Translations under genes and position numbers: made by a program
Assembly: GCA_045636065.1 (NCBI GenBank)
Contig: JAZTWW010000043.1
Location: 1-64,000 of the forward strand
DNA length: 64,000 nt
From: RGIG5050 sp045636065
GTDB taxonomy: Bacteria; Verrucomicrobiota; Kiritimatiellia; RFP12; UBA1067
Reading direction: 5' to 3'
The notes under the pieces: generated by a model
Databases searched by the model: none
The model's input: the letters and a program-made list of their open reading frames with translations, nothing else
What the model was told of the DNA's origin: nothing
Shown: in pieces, positions 1-9,635 of the stretch
Layout of the letters: each line of letters starts with the position of its first letter
How positions within the stretch are numbered: position 1 is the stretch's first letter

Positions 1-157
1 GCGCGACTAATCGCACCCTACTTCCCATGGGAAGTGTGTGATAGCGGTCATCACCTTGATCTGTCTGGATCCCAACAATCTCCAATGCCTGTCGCGAGAG
101 TAACCGCACCAAAACTGGTGCACTTACTTCCGCAATCCACACGTTAGATTTTACCAT
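1..157 (-). CDS. possible 5' part of a gene leaving the window
   Basis: An open frame on the minus strand starts at an ATG at 157 and stays open for 52 codons to the window edge (it begins MVKSNVWIAEVSAPVL...). The predicted peptide has a protein-like composition with alternating hydrophobic residues and a late PMGSRVRLVA stretch. There is only a weak ribosome site (GGAAG) upstream. I recognise no family. An open frame of this length can occur by chance, so this is a low-confidence partial call. It would be divergent from the giant protease gene. Confidence 0.25.
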   Translation of the reverse strand, partial: MVKSNVWIAEVSAPVLVRLLSRQALEIVGIQTDQGDDRYHTLPMGSRVRLVA

Positions 158-257
158 TTCTAGCTTCCATTGCGGGGGAAAATATGCTAGACTTGATTAT
201 GTAAGAATTTGAATAGTCTTTTGCTGTCATAACGGATTCTTCGAAAGGGTGCATATC

Positions 258-3200
258 ATGAAAAAGTGTCGTTCTGCTCTGGCGTTTATTGCGCTGGTGG
301 TTGCAGGTGCGTTTTTCGCAAACGGTGCGATGGTCGATGAAGAAGTCGCCTGTACCGCCGCCACAGGATTCCTGTCTAAAAGTACGGTCGCCAAGACCAT
401 TTTGGCAGGACGCGAAGTGGCCTCAATTGAAGCGCTCGGCAACTTGTGGCTAGTCCGCCTTGCGCCTTCCGGCTATATCGAGGTCGCAGGCTCCACTAAG
501 TGTTCGCCGATACTTTCATTTTCGGAGAATGACTTTGCAGAGCCGGAGGTGGGTTCTCCGTTTGCCGCGAAGCTTTCGTCCGACACTCTGATGGTCGAGG
601 CGAAGGAGGCTGAAGAAGATGCTGCCGACAATGCGGACTGGGAGAAGTACACCGCGCCTGTTGCCAAGAAGCGCACGTTGGCTGCCGCGAAGCCTGCGGG
701 AACTGATGGCACAGGCTATACTCCCTTTGTTGCGCCGCTGCTTGGTGCCACATGGAATCAGACCGCTCCCTTCAATGACCTCTCGCCCTACAACTATTTC
801 TGCGGCTGCATGGCGACGGCTGCCGGGCAGGAACTTCGCTATTGGCGTTGGCCCTATCGCTACGAAAAATTCCGCCAGACCACCCACGGCGTCAGGGACG
901 CACAGTTCAACTACAGCGATTTCGTACTCCGTCCTAATGGACTAGTGCCGTTCAATTGGGATAAGGTGGTGGCGTCAGCCCCGAATCCGGCTTCCACGCC
1001 TTGGGCAGCCGACAAGGAGGCCACCTACAACACGGCTTGGCTCTCTTTGTGGGCGCAGTCTCTGACGGGAATGGGATACAAGCCAGGTGGTTCGGGCGGC
1101 ACGAGGCAGCTTGCCAGTTCGGCCGAAGAATACTGGTATGAAAAGGGCACGGGTATGACCTACTGGAATGACGGCTACGATAATCTATGGGCCGCCATCA
1201 AAGCCGACCTAGACTGGGGCTCGCCGATCCAGATCAATACCGCCGCCCACCAAATGGTCATCGATGGCTACGCCGTTGAGAACTATGGCGAAGAGGACGA
1301 GATTGACTGGATCAACCTCAATCTTGGCTATGGCAACGCGACATACTGGGACAATCTCAAGACTGCCGTCACGGAAGGCACGTACTCTGGAACGCTTGCC
1401 TCCTTCCAGACGGGCTTCCGTCCGCAGAAGATCGTGCAGTTCGAGCCCGTCCCCAAGGTAAGCGACACTTCGCTTGACCTCGCCTGGCATCTGCCGCCTT
1501 GTTACACAAACAAGATAGCCGGCTTCCTGCTCCAGACGTCAAAGAACGGCAATATTGTCGGCGGCGGTGTGGTTGCGTCCCTGGGAGATACGACCGAAAG
1601 ATACACCTACAAGGTAACTGACCTTGAAATGGGCGGCGAATACACCTTTACCGTCACGCCGATGATGAGCGACGCCTCGGAAGCTCGTGCCAACTCAGTT
1701 ACGACGACAATCGGCGAGCCCAAGGCAGCGCCGGAATTCCTCAATGTTTCGTCTGTTGCTTGCGGTATTGAACTTCTCCAGCAGGACATCTTCATCGAGT
1801 GCGCATACGGGAGCGTCAACAAGATTGATTTGACTTGCTCCGAATCGACGACGGAAGTAGTGCCGTATTCGAGCCACCTGACGATTTTGCCGGATGAGAA
1901 GTTGAGTGTGGCGAAATCTGGTAATGTCTTTACCGTAAATGTCGATGCCACGGCGATGGATCCGAAGTGGTCCGGCGAAATGCTCGTTCTTACGCTCGTC
2001 GCGAAAAATGCAGATGGCACGGAAGCCTACAAGAACCTGATGCTTCGCTTCAACTCCATGCGCCAGGTAATTAACGGCACATTTGATGCTGCTGATGGCG
2101 ACAGCAACTCCGCCGTATGGTTCTGCGGCGATACCACGATTGACGCCAAGGGAAGGGCGGTGTCGTTCGGCGCCAGCGCCTTCCAGGGCACTGGTAAGGT
2201 CACGCTTACGGACTCTATTGGTGGCGGTTCCTTCACGTTCGCAAGCCTCGACAACTTCAAGGGAACACTCGTGTTCTCTGGCGATGTTGATGTAACGCTG
2301 CCAAGCGACATGGCGAAGTTCGAGGGTGCGCTAAATATAACTTCGGGGACATACACTCTGTCCAATGACTTGCCGGCCAGTGCCAGTGTTGCCATCGCCA
2401 ATGGCGTAACGCTCAATCTTGATAATGCCAATGTGGCGTCCACAATCACGGGGGCAGGCACCATCAGCATTACATCAGGATCCAGCGTGTTGTCTGGTGC
2501 GGTGACATCTGGAGTAACGCTTTCGGGTGGCGATTTGACCATACCAGCCGGAACGGGAGACTACTCGAACGTGTCGGTCGGTGGCGGAACGTTGAAGATA
2601 CAGCTCTCCCAGGCTCAGTCCATATTGGGATATGATTGGTGGTTGCCGCTCTATACTTCTGGCTCAGTCAAGTTTGTACTATACGATGGCACTGAAGTTG
2701 ATGCGGCGACGGAAAGTGCGACGCCTGGCATAAAGATAGCGCATGCATCCGATGCCAATGTCTGGACTGGCACTGATTATGCGACGTTCGGTGAAACTTA
2801 TTCCGCCAAGTGGTCGAATGGCTTGCCGAACGAAGGGGATTATGTAATATTCAAATCCGAGCTTAATGATTGGATGGAGACAGGCACGGATGAAGGCACG
2901 ATGATGGCGCTTAACCTGACATCCCCAAGAAATCTTGGATATGTACTCGTAAAAGGCACCGACAAGTTGGAGATTGGCGTATATAGCGGTGCCACTTCGG
3001 CCTTGCTTTCGACAGACGTTTTGGAAAACGAAGTCGAGACGCACATTACCACTACATATTTCCAGCCAAAGGCCGTAATCCCGCATAAAAAGCTATCCAC
3101 TTCCTCTGGCTTTATCCTTTCATGTGAATTGGATTCTGCTTACGCCGACAACCTGAAAAAGCATGAAACCGGCGGAAGCGCCTTGACGGATGCCAATTAT

Positions 3201-6200
3201 TGGCAGGGAACGGTCTTGTTCTGCAATAGGAACGTTAATAACTTGGAACTTACTAACTACGGCAATGCCCAATCCAAAATCAGGTTCAATGGCGTAACCG
3301 GTTCGCTGATGGGCGGAAAGACTTTTGACGGAACTTTGGAACTTGTGGATTATGACGGTGCGCCAGCATTCAATCTTAGTTCCGGCAGCAGCAGTTATGG
3401 CGTGGCAATCGGCTCGGTGACTGGCACTGGTATGTTCAAGACGTCAGGATCCGTCAGTGCACTCAATATACTCCTTAAGGACATTTCCGACTGGACAGGC
3501 TCTTTTGACTTGGCATCCAAGACTGTTGCGATTGGCTCGTCCATTCCTTCGTCCTATACCGGCAACGATGGCAGATTGCATATCTGCCAGGCGGCAACGG
3601 TGGTTGATGGCGCAACTTGGAAGGCGGATGGCGGCCTGTATCTCGGCGCTGGCGGCGCACTCACGGTGAATGGTGCGGTCGAGGCGAAGAATGTCACGAC
3701 ATACGGCGAGGGTGCATCCATTACGCTTGAAGATGGCGCCGTGCTTCAGGTGTCCGCGGCATCGGCAAGTGATTCTGTGCCAACGCTCAGCTTCAAGGCC
3801 GGTACTTTCCGAGTCAAGGAAGGTGCGGATGCGTTCAGGGAGACTGCGACCATCAACTTCTGCGCGGGTAGCGGCAAGCGCACGGTGATAGATGCTAACG
3901 GCTGCACGCTTACGCTCGGCCCGAATGTCTTCTCCGGTTCTGGCGATGTGTATCTCACGTCGTCCAAGTCTGGCGGAAAGATCGTGGTTGAAGGCATTCC
4001 CGCCGCCTACACCGGCACGATATACTGCGATATTTCGTGCGAAGTGTCGCTTGGCGATCTCTCCAAGGCGACCAACTGCAACATCGATGTCGCCGACATT
4101 ATCCTTTCGCGCAGTTCGGGCGATATAGGCAATCTCACCATTGGCCTTGGAGCAACGCTTGAGGTAACCGTCACTAAAGACAATCAAATCAATGGTTGCA
4201 CAATCGACAGCGTTACGCTGAACAATGGCGCCACGATGGTGCTCAAGGATAAGGCTGGGCAAGTGCTTGAGACCTTCACGGCCGAGGATGCTGTGGACGG
4301 CAAGTATATTCTCGCGGCCGACTCGTCTATCTCCGTTGAATATCTGCTTGATTATGAATTCAACGGCAATATGACATCTGTCGGAACCGATACGACCGGC
4401 CTCAGCATCTGGAATGGAACGGCGTCCTACGATTCGGCGTCCCAGAAGATTTACATGAGGTGCAAACCTTATATCAATAAGACGTTTGCGATGCCGGATG
4501 ATGAATGGACGGTGTTTATGAGGTGTACGTTGCCTGTCGCTGACAGTTCGGCGCCCACGATGATGCTGATGTTCGGCAAGAATGGCGGAAGCGTATTCGG
4601 ATTGGTCGCAGGTACTGGCGAAAATACCGTAGCGCTTGCCAGCAAGGATGGTCTTATAGGCGAAGCGGTTCAGGTAAGCGATGCGACTACCAAGCAGCAC
4701 CTTTATACGATTGTCAAGACTGAAAACCGGGTACGTCTTTATGTGGATGGCGTGTTGAAGGTTGACGAATCTGCTACTGTGTCCGTGTCCAAGGAGTTTC
4801 AGATTGGATCTGTCAAGAATGGCAATAATACTTCGTACCAACCTTGTGACGATGCAAATGCACTAATCGACTTCCTCAAGTTCTATGACTTTGCTGTCGG
4901 TCAGGAACTGATTGATGCAGAAGTGGTGCCGGACGATGATCCCGACCCTGTTGTCGATCCTGATGCGACACCTCTTGAAGAGTCGGAAGGTTTCGTGACG
5001 AGCGAGTATCAGTTGGCGTTCAAGAACGCGACTTTGAGCCAGCTAACGGCAGAGACACTGGGCGGCAAGTTCAGCGGCGGATGGGTTACGAACAAAGGCA
5101 AGGATGCTACATTCTGCAATTTCGTCAATGGCGGCTCAACGATGACTTGCGAGGCGCAGATTGATGGTGAATATAGCGAAAGCACGCCGATTATCAAGGC
5201 GATATGCCTTGAATTCGCGCAAGAGGACGATGATATATATGTGAAGGCGACCGAAGTCAAGTGGAAAGCAAACTCCACGCTTGGTCAAGCGCTTACACCT
5301 GTTTACAATCCTGGCACGCTGGCGACCACTGCAGATGCAGATGGCTATGCTTTTTACAATCTGACGCTTGCCCGTTCTGAAGAATCGGACTACTCTGGCC
5401 CTGCGCCAATAGCTGTCTGGGTTGCGGGTGAATTCGGCGACGACAGGAGCGCGCATGGCGGATTGGAGTTCGCGCTCAACGGCAACACGACAAATGCACT
5501 GGGGCAGATTGTAATTGGCAGCGACACCACGCTTGGTGCGACTGTTGCGGTTCCGACCGGGACTCTCCCGAGAATGACGATGCTGGTGAAGTATTCGGTG
5601 CCTGCCGGTGGTGCACCGGTCGCCCAGTCGGTTCCAGCGTCTCTCTTCTCGACGTATGACATGGGTGCTCTTGCGGGTGCGGGTTCAAGCGCACTTGCCG
5701 GGTATTGGCTCAACGGTTCGACTGTCAGCACAGGATCTTATGCTTTCTCCGATCCGGCTCAGACCATGCCGCAGGAAGGGTACATCCTTATTTCTAACTG
5801 GACCACGACTCCGAATAGTGGAGACCACGGTACTGCGGTCTACTCTGGTGAAACGCTTTCCGAGCTTGTTGGCGGAGAAGTGACGGGCTTGCGGTTTACT
5901 GGTGCCGACAAATCCATAACCGCTATCGGTGTTGGCGGCCCGACCGTCGCAGGGGCGAAGCCTTGGGCTGGCATGGTCGTCGAGAGCGTGGCGCTTTTTG
6001 ACGAGTGGGTTGCGACGAACGTAATTGCGAACTACAAATTCCCGGCGCAAGGAGCGGTTCAGCCCGAGGATTCCGACTACTCTGGCCCTGCGCCAATAGC
6101 CGTTTGGGTCGCGGGCGAGTTCGACGACGACAGGAGCGCACATGGCGGATGTGAGTTCGCGCTGAATGGCAACACCACGAATGCGGTGGGCGAAATCGTC

Positions 6201-9200
6201 ATCGGCAACTCCACCACACTCGGCGCGACGATAGCAGTGCCGGATTATGACAATGTAACGATGCTCGTGAAGTACGAGATTCCGTCTGGTGGCGCGCCAG
6301 CGGCAAATTCCGTTCCTGCGTCCGTGTTTGTGACCAAGGAAATGGGTGCTCTCGCTGGCAGCGGTTCTTCCGCCCTTGAAGGTTATTGGCTGAATGGCTC
6401 CAATGTAACCGCTGGTTACGCTTTTTCGTCGACTGCGCCGTCGATTCCCCAGGAAGGATATCTCCTCATCTCTGTTCCTGCGAATTCGAATCAGAATCCT
6501 GACAATCACTACACGGCCGCGTATGTCGGTGAAACTGTTTCGGCGTTGTCCGGCGGCGAGACTTCCGGTTTGAGATTCACGGGTGATAACAACCGCGTAA
6601 CCAGTATTGGTGTTGGCGGCCCGACTGTCGCCGGCGCCGTGCCTTGGGCGGGCATGGTGATCAAGGGCGTTGCACTTTTCGACTCGTGGCTCACACCTGA
6701 TGACATCAAGGGCTACCAGTTCCCAGAGCAGGGTGCGGTACAGCCAGAGGATTCCGACCGTTATGTTGTCGAGCCTGTCGCAAGCTGGGTCAATGACTTC
6801 AAGACAACCGAGAAGAATGGCTGCACGCTATCCGTCAGCGGCACGACTGCCGCCAAGGACGATGCGTTCGGCGGCACGCTCACCATCGGCGATTCTGCGG
6901 CGGTGATTGATACAGCATCGGCTGATGCGCTTACTGTTCTTGTAAAATATAGGTCGGCACCAGCGATTCATAGTGCTCCAGTGGTCACGTTTGGTGGCCA
7001 GGCCGCTGTGACATTTGACTCGGGTATCTGCACTGATACGTCTGCGGATAGACAATTGGTGGCATACTACAGCTTTATCTACAACAACAACCGGATGAGA
7101 GGTATGTATGCTGTCGATGGCAATCCAACTTTGTCGTCCGATGGCGGATATTTGGTCTGTGCAAGGAAATACAATGCATGCCTAGCCTATGTTGGCGATT
7201 CGCTGGACAATATGACAGGTGGAGAATGCACAACGGGGATGCAGATTTCCAATAGCACCTTGCGGAAGATTGGAATTGGCGGCCAGACCGAACTCTCCAA
7301 CAATGATGCAAACATGGTGCCTTTCACTGGCTTCGTCGTTGAAAAGGTCGTTGTCTTCAACGGCTATTACACGCCTGATCAGATTCGCTACATCCCGATT
7401 CCTGAAGACGGCGACACGGTCAATATTGCAGACAATACAACATGGAAGTTTGCCGCGACTGATACTCCTCGTGAATATACGAATATCGGCACTCTTTCGT
7501 CCTCCGGCACGATTGCAATCACCAATGCTGCCGAGCTGACGGAGGGCACTTATCCTCTCGCGACCTGGACGACGGCGCAGAAGAAGTCGACCGGTTACGG
7601 CCATGTTGGCACACTTGACACCACAGGACTCCCTGCCGGACTTTCCGCCGAACTCGTTTATGGCGCAAAGGCAATCTACTTGCGCGTCTGGAATCCGACA
7701 ACACAGGCGGCGAAGGGCACCATCAAGGTTTGGCCGTATGGCGACTCGATCACCGAAGGCTTCAACGCCGGCGGCACGAGGGCCAACTATCGCGTCCTTC
7801 TTGCCCAGAAGCTCACTATGCTCGGCTATAACGTCGAGATGGTCGGCTGTTACGACAAGATAAACAACGCGGAAGGCATCGATCCTTCGGGACAGGCTAT
7901 TCCCGATGCCTGGAAGTGGCACTCTGCAAAGCACGGCGCGACGGCAGGTCCGACGACAAGTGCGGCGGGCAGGGCCAATCTCTGCGAGAATGTCGACACC
8001 TTGTGTGCACAGGCGGGCAATCCCGATGTTGTGCTGCTGCTCGCAGGCGCCAATGACATAGTTCCGGCGACCGGACGCTCTGCCCAGCAGGTTGTGTCTT
8101 CAATCACGAACATTGTCGCGCATATTGCGATGAACCTTCCGGATACGAAGATTGTCGTCGGCAATCAGATCAATGTCGAGCAGGGGTATAATTCCGGCAA
8201 CTACAACCATGTGGTCAGCATGATTCCTCAAGTCAATGCGCTTTTGAAGGACTATACTGATGCATTGCCGGAAGAACTGGTCGGCAAGGTGTTCCTTGCG
8301 GATCTCAACTCCTACGTCAAGAGCGGCGAATACGGCATTCTGTTCGATCATGGCAGCGACCACCTCCATCCCGACTGGTGGGGTCACGACCAGATGGCGG
8401 AAGGATGGCTCTCGGTTGTCACCAACCAGTTCACTGCGACCCAGACCTTCCCGTCCGCGACAATTCCTACCGCGCCCACTGCCGAGGAACTTGGCGCGGC
8501 GGCTAAGACGGAGCTTGACGCATATCGCCAAGGCTTCAAGCTGGCTCGTAGGATTGATGCCGGGAGCAACCTCGATACCACCAATCCCTATGCCTACTCT
8601 GGCGATGGTGCGACGGAGGATATAGAGAAGGTTGGCTACTTTGTCGAATATGTCCGTGCCGACAACAACGCCCACAAGTGGGTGTGGGTCGATATGGATG
8701 CGTTCGGAACGACAATCGGCGATGTCGGTCTGCCCACCGCAAACCATCAGCAAGTCGTGACCAAACTCCACGTCAAGTCCAACCACAACGGCATCGACGA
8801 AGTCGCGGCAAACGACGATTCCGTCTCTGGTTTCATTGAATTCTCGCCATTTGATTACAACGGCAATGTTTCTGGCGTGTCCGGCGCGCCGGCAGGCAAT
8901 GGCTCTTGCTGCGACTGGAACGATACGCTTTCTGAATCCGGCTCCTACAGCTGCATGCAGGTGCACCGTGTATTCTCTCCTGCTAAGGCGGCGCCGGACG
9001 GAATAACGCGTGGCGGTCAGGTGCTCTTCGCCTACAACAACTGGCAGTCCAGCTCGTCTGCGGCGGAATTCGGCATCGGCAACTTCTCGTCGCACTTCTA
9101 TCGCGGCGCAAACGACGCGCAGACTCTCGACTACACCTACACGGCCAACGCATCCAAGATGAACGCCTCGGCGTATTCGGTCAAGCGCATCGAAATCTGG

Positions 9201-9608
9201 ACAAAGGCGGTGGGCGGCGATGAGCCGGAAGAGAAAACGACATCGACGACGGACTTCCCCGTGCCGTATTCGTGGATCGAGGCGTATGTTCCGGGCATCG
9301 CGGGTTATCCAGACGCAATGTACGAAACAGTGGCTAAATCCGCTGGCGCCAATGGCTACTCTTATTGGGAAAGCTATGTGCTGGGGCTTGACCCGACCAA
9401 TGCGCTCAGCAAGTTCACGGCGACGATTCGCATGGAAGGGCAGAAGCCTGTCATCGAGTATTTCCCGACGAACGAAGTCCTGAAGGCGAGCGGCGCGATT
9501 GAGTATATCCTCCAGGGCAAGCCTGCGCTCTCGAACGACTGGCAGGATGTCGAGTTCGACGAGCCTGGCGACACAAACCGTTTCTTCCGTGTAAAAGTTA
9601 CATGGTGA
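258..9608 (+). CDS. giant secreted C10 protease / beta-helix / LamG-like / SGNH esterase protein
   Basis: A 3,116-residue exported multidomain protein. The ATG at 258 is chosen over a GTG at 249 because GAAAGGG lies 8 nt upstream and it gives a clean signal peptide (MKKC, hydrophobic core, AFFANGA). Residues about 30-370 form a C10 (streptopain-type) cysteine peptidase: a pro-region, the catalytic Cys in CGCMATAAGQ (about residue 183), the His in AAHQMVIDGY (about 331), and INLNLGYG in place of the usual NWGWxG. A fibronectin-III-like segment, a long repetitive beta-rich region typical of autotransporter-like strand repeats and a triplicated LamG-like unit follow. An SGNH hydrolase lies near 2490-2720 (GDSITEG, GANDI, DHLHPDWWG). 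The C-terminus ends FFRVKVTW. A surface protein acting on host or dietary glycoprotein is an inference. The domain calls are firm for C10 and SGNH and weaker for the middle. Confidence 0.88.
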   Translation: MKKCRSALAFIALVVAGAFFANGAMVDEEVACTAATGFLSKSTVAKTILAGREVASIEALGNLWLVRLAPSGYIEVAGSTKCSPILSFSENDFAEPEVGSPFAAKLSSDTLMVEAKEAEEDAADNADWEKYTAPVAKKRTLAAAKPAGTDGTGYTPFVAPLLGATWNQTAPFNDLSPYNYFCGCMATAAGQELRYWRWPYRYEKFRQTTHGVRDAQFNYSDFVLRPNGLVPFNWDKVVASAPNPASTPWAADKEATYNTAWLSLWAQSLTGMGYKPGGSGGTRQLASSAEEYWYEKGTGMTYWNDGYDNLWAAIKADLDWGSPIQINTAAHQMVIDGYAVENYGEEDEIDWINLNLGYGNATYWDNLKTAVTEGTYSGTLASFQTGFRPQKIVQFEPVPKVSDTSLDLAWHLPPCYTNKIAGFLLQTSKNGNIVGGGVVASLGDTTERYTYKVTDLEMGGEYTFTVTPMMSDASEARANSVTTTIGEPKAAPEFLNVSSVACGIELLQQDIFIECAYGSVNKIDLTCSESTTEVVPYSSHLTILPDEKLSVAKSGNVFTVNVDATAMDPKWSGEMLVLTLVAKNADGTEAYKNLMLRFNSMRQVINGTFDAADGDSNSAVWFCGDTTIDAKGRAVSFGASAFQGTGKVTLTDSIGGGSFTFASLDNFKGTLVFSGDVDVTLPSDMAKFEGALNITSGTYTLSNDLPASASVAIANGVTLNLDNANVASTITGAGTISITSGSSVLSGAVTSGVTLSGGDLTIPAGTGDYSNVSVGGGTLKIQLSQAQSILGYDWWLPLYTSGSVKFVLYDGTEVDAATESATPGIKIAHASDANVWTGTDYATFGETYSAKWSNGLPNEGDYVIFKSELNDWMETGTDEGTMMALNLTSPRNLGYVLVKGTDKLEIGVYSGATSALLSTDVLENEVETHITTTYFQPKAVIPHKKLSTSSGFILSCELDSAYADNLKKHETGGSALTDANYWQGTVLFCNRNVNNLELTNYGNAQSKIRFNGVTGSLMGGKTFDGTLELVDYDGAPAFNLSSGSSSYGVAIGSVTGTGMFKTSGSVSALNILLKDISDWTGSFDLASKTVAIGSSIPSSYTGNDGRLHICQAATVVDGATWKADGGLYLGAGGALTVNGAVEAKNVTTYGEGASITLEDGAVLQVSAASASDSVPTLSFKAGTFRVKEGADAFRETATINFCAGSGKRTVIDANGCTLTLGPNVFSGSGDVYLTSSKSGGKIVVEGIPAAYTGTIYCDISCEVSLGDLSKATNCNIDVADIILSRSSGDIGNLTIGLGATLEVTVTKDNQINGCTIDSVTLNNGATMVLKDKAGQVLETFTAEDAVDGKYILAADSSISVEYLLDYEFNGNMTSVGTDTTGLSIWNGTASYDSASQKIYMRCKPYINKTFAMPDDEWTVFMRCTLPVADSSAPTMMLMFGKNGGSVFGLVAGTGENTVALASKDGLIGEAVQVSDATTKQHLYTIVKTENRVRLYVDGVLKVDESATVSVSKEFQIGSVKNGNNTSYQPCDDANALIDFLKFYDFAVGQELIDAEVVPDDDPDPVVDPDATPLEESEGFVTSEYQLAFKNATLSQLTAETLGGKFSGGWVTNKGKDATFCNFVNGGSTMTCEAQIDGEYSESTPIIKAICLEFAQEDDDIYVKATEVKWKANSTLGQALTPVYNPGTLATTADADGYAFYNLTLARSEESDYSGPAPIAVWVAGEFGDDRSAHGGLEFALNGNTTNALGQIVIGSDTTLGATVAVPTGTLPRMTMLVKYSVPAGGAPVAQSVPASLFSTYDMGALAGAGSSALAGYWLNGSTVSTGSYAFSDPAQTMPQEGYILISNWTTTPNSGDHGTAVYSGETLSELVGGEVTGLRFTGADKSITAIGVGGPTVAGAKPWAGMVVESVALFDEWVATNVIANYKFPAQGAVQPEDSDYSGPAPIAVWVAGEFDDDRSAHGGCEFALNGNTTNAVGEIVIGNSTTLGATIAVPDYDNVTMLVKYEIPSGGAPAANSVPASVFVTKEMGALAGSGSSALEGYWLNGSNVTAGYAFSSTAPSIPQEGYLLISVPANSNQNPDNHYTAAYVGETVSALSGGETSGLRFTGDNNRVTSIGVGGPTVAGAVPWAGMVIKGVALFDSWLTPDDIKGYQFPEQGAVQPEDSDRYVVEPVASWVNDFKTTEKNGCTLSVSGTTAAKDDAFGGTLTIGDSAAVIDTASADALTVLVKYRSAPAIHSAPVVTFGGQAAVTFDSGICTDTSADRQLVAYYSFIYNNNRMRGMYAVDGNPTLSSDGGYLVCARKYNACLAYVGDSLDNMTGGECTTGMQISNSTLRKIGIGGQTELSNNDANMVPFTGFVVEKVVVFNGYYTPDQIRYIPIPEDGDTVNIADNTTWKFAATDTPREYTNIGTLSSSGTIAITNAAELTEGTYPLATWTTAQKKSTGYGHVGTLDTTGLPAGLSAELVYGAKAIYLRVWNPTTQAAKGTIKVWPYGDSITEGFNAGGTRANYRVLLAQKLTMLGYNVEMVGCYDKINNAEGIDPSGQAIPDAWKWHSAKHGATAGPTTSAAGRANLCENVDTLCAQAGNPDVVLLLAGANDIVPATGRSAQQVVSSITNIVAHIAMNLPDTKIVVGNQINVEQGYNSGNYNHVVSMIPQVNALLKDYTDALPEELVGKVFLADLNSYVKSGEYGILFDHGSDHLHPDWWGHDQMAEGWLSVVTNQFTATQTFPSATIPTAPTAEELGAAAKTELDAYRQGFKLARRIDAGSNLDTTNPYAYSGDGATEDIEKVGYFVEYVRADNNAHKWVWVDMDAFGTTIGDVGLPTANHQQVVTKLHVKSNHNGIDEVAANDDSVSGFIEFSPFDYNGNVSGVSGAPAGNGSCCDWNDTLSESGSYSCMQVHRVFSPAKAAPDGITRGGQVLFAYNNWQSSSSAAEFGIGNFSSHFYRGANDAQTLDYTYTANASKMNASAYSVKRIEIWTKAVGGDEPEEKTTSTTDFPVPYSWIEAYVPGIAGYPDAMYETVAKSAGANGYSYWESYVLGLDPTNALSKFTATIRMEGQKPVIEYFPTNEVLKASGAIEYILQGKPALSNDWQDVEFDEPGDTNRFFRVKVTW
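5388..7400 (+). repeat. three tandem ~228-codon repeats inside the giant protease gene
   Basis: Units begin at 5388, 6075 and about 6756 (periods 687 and 681 bp). Units 1 and 2 start with the same DYSGPAPIAVWVAGEF peptide and are nearly identical at the DNA level over the first 75 bp. Unit 3 is diverged but keeps the order: GCTLSVSG-like strand, a TxLVKY strand, a GGYL strand, a TSIGVGGPT-like strand, and an MVVEKVVVF-like final strand. The pattern resembles concanavalin/LamG-type carbohydrate-binding beta-sandwiches. Units 1 and 2 are a recent duplication. Confidence 0.8.
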
Positions 9609-9635
9609 ATACAATGAAATAAGAAGGAGACAAAG

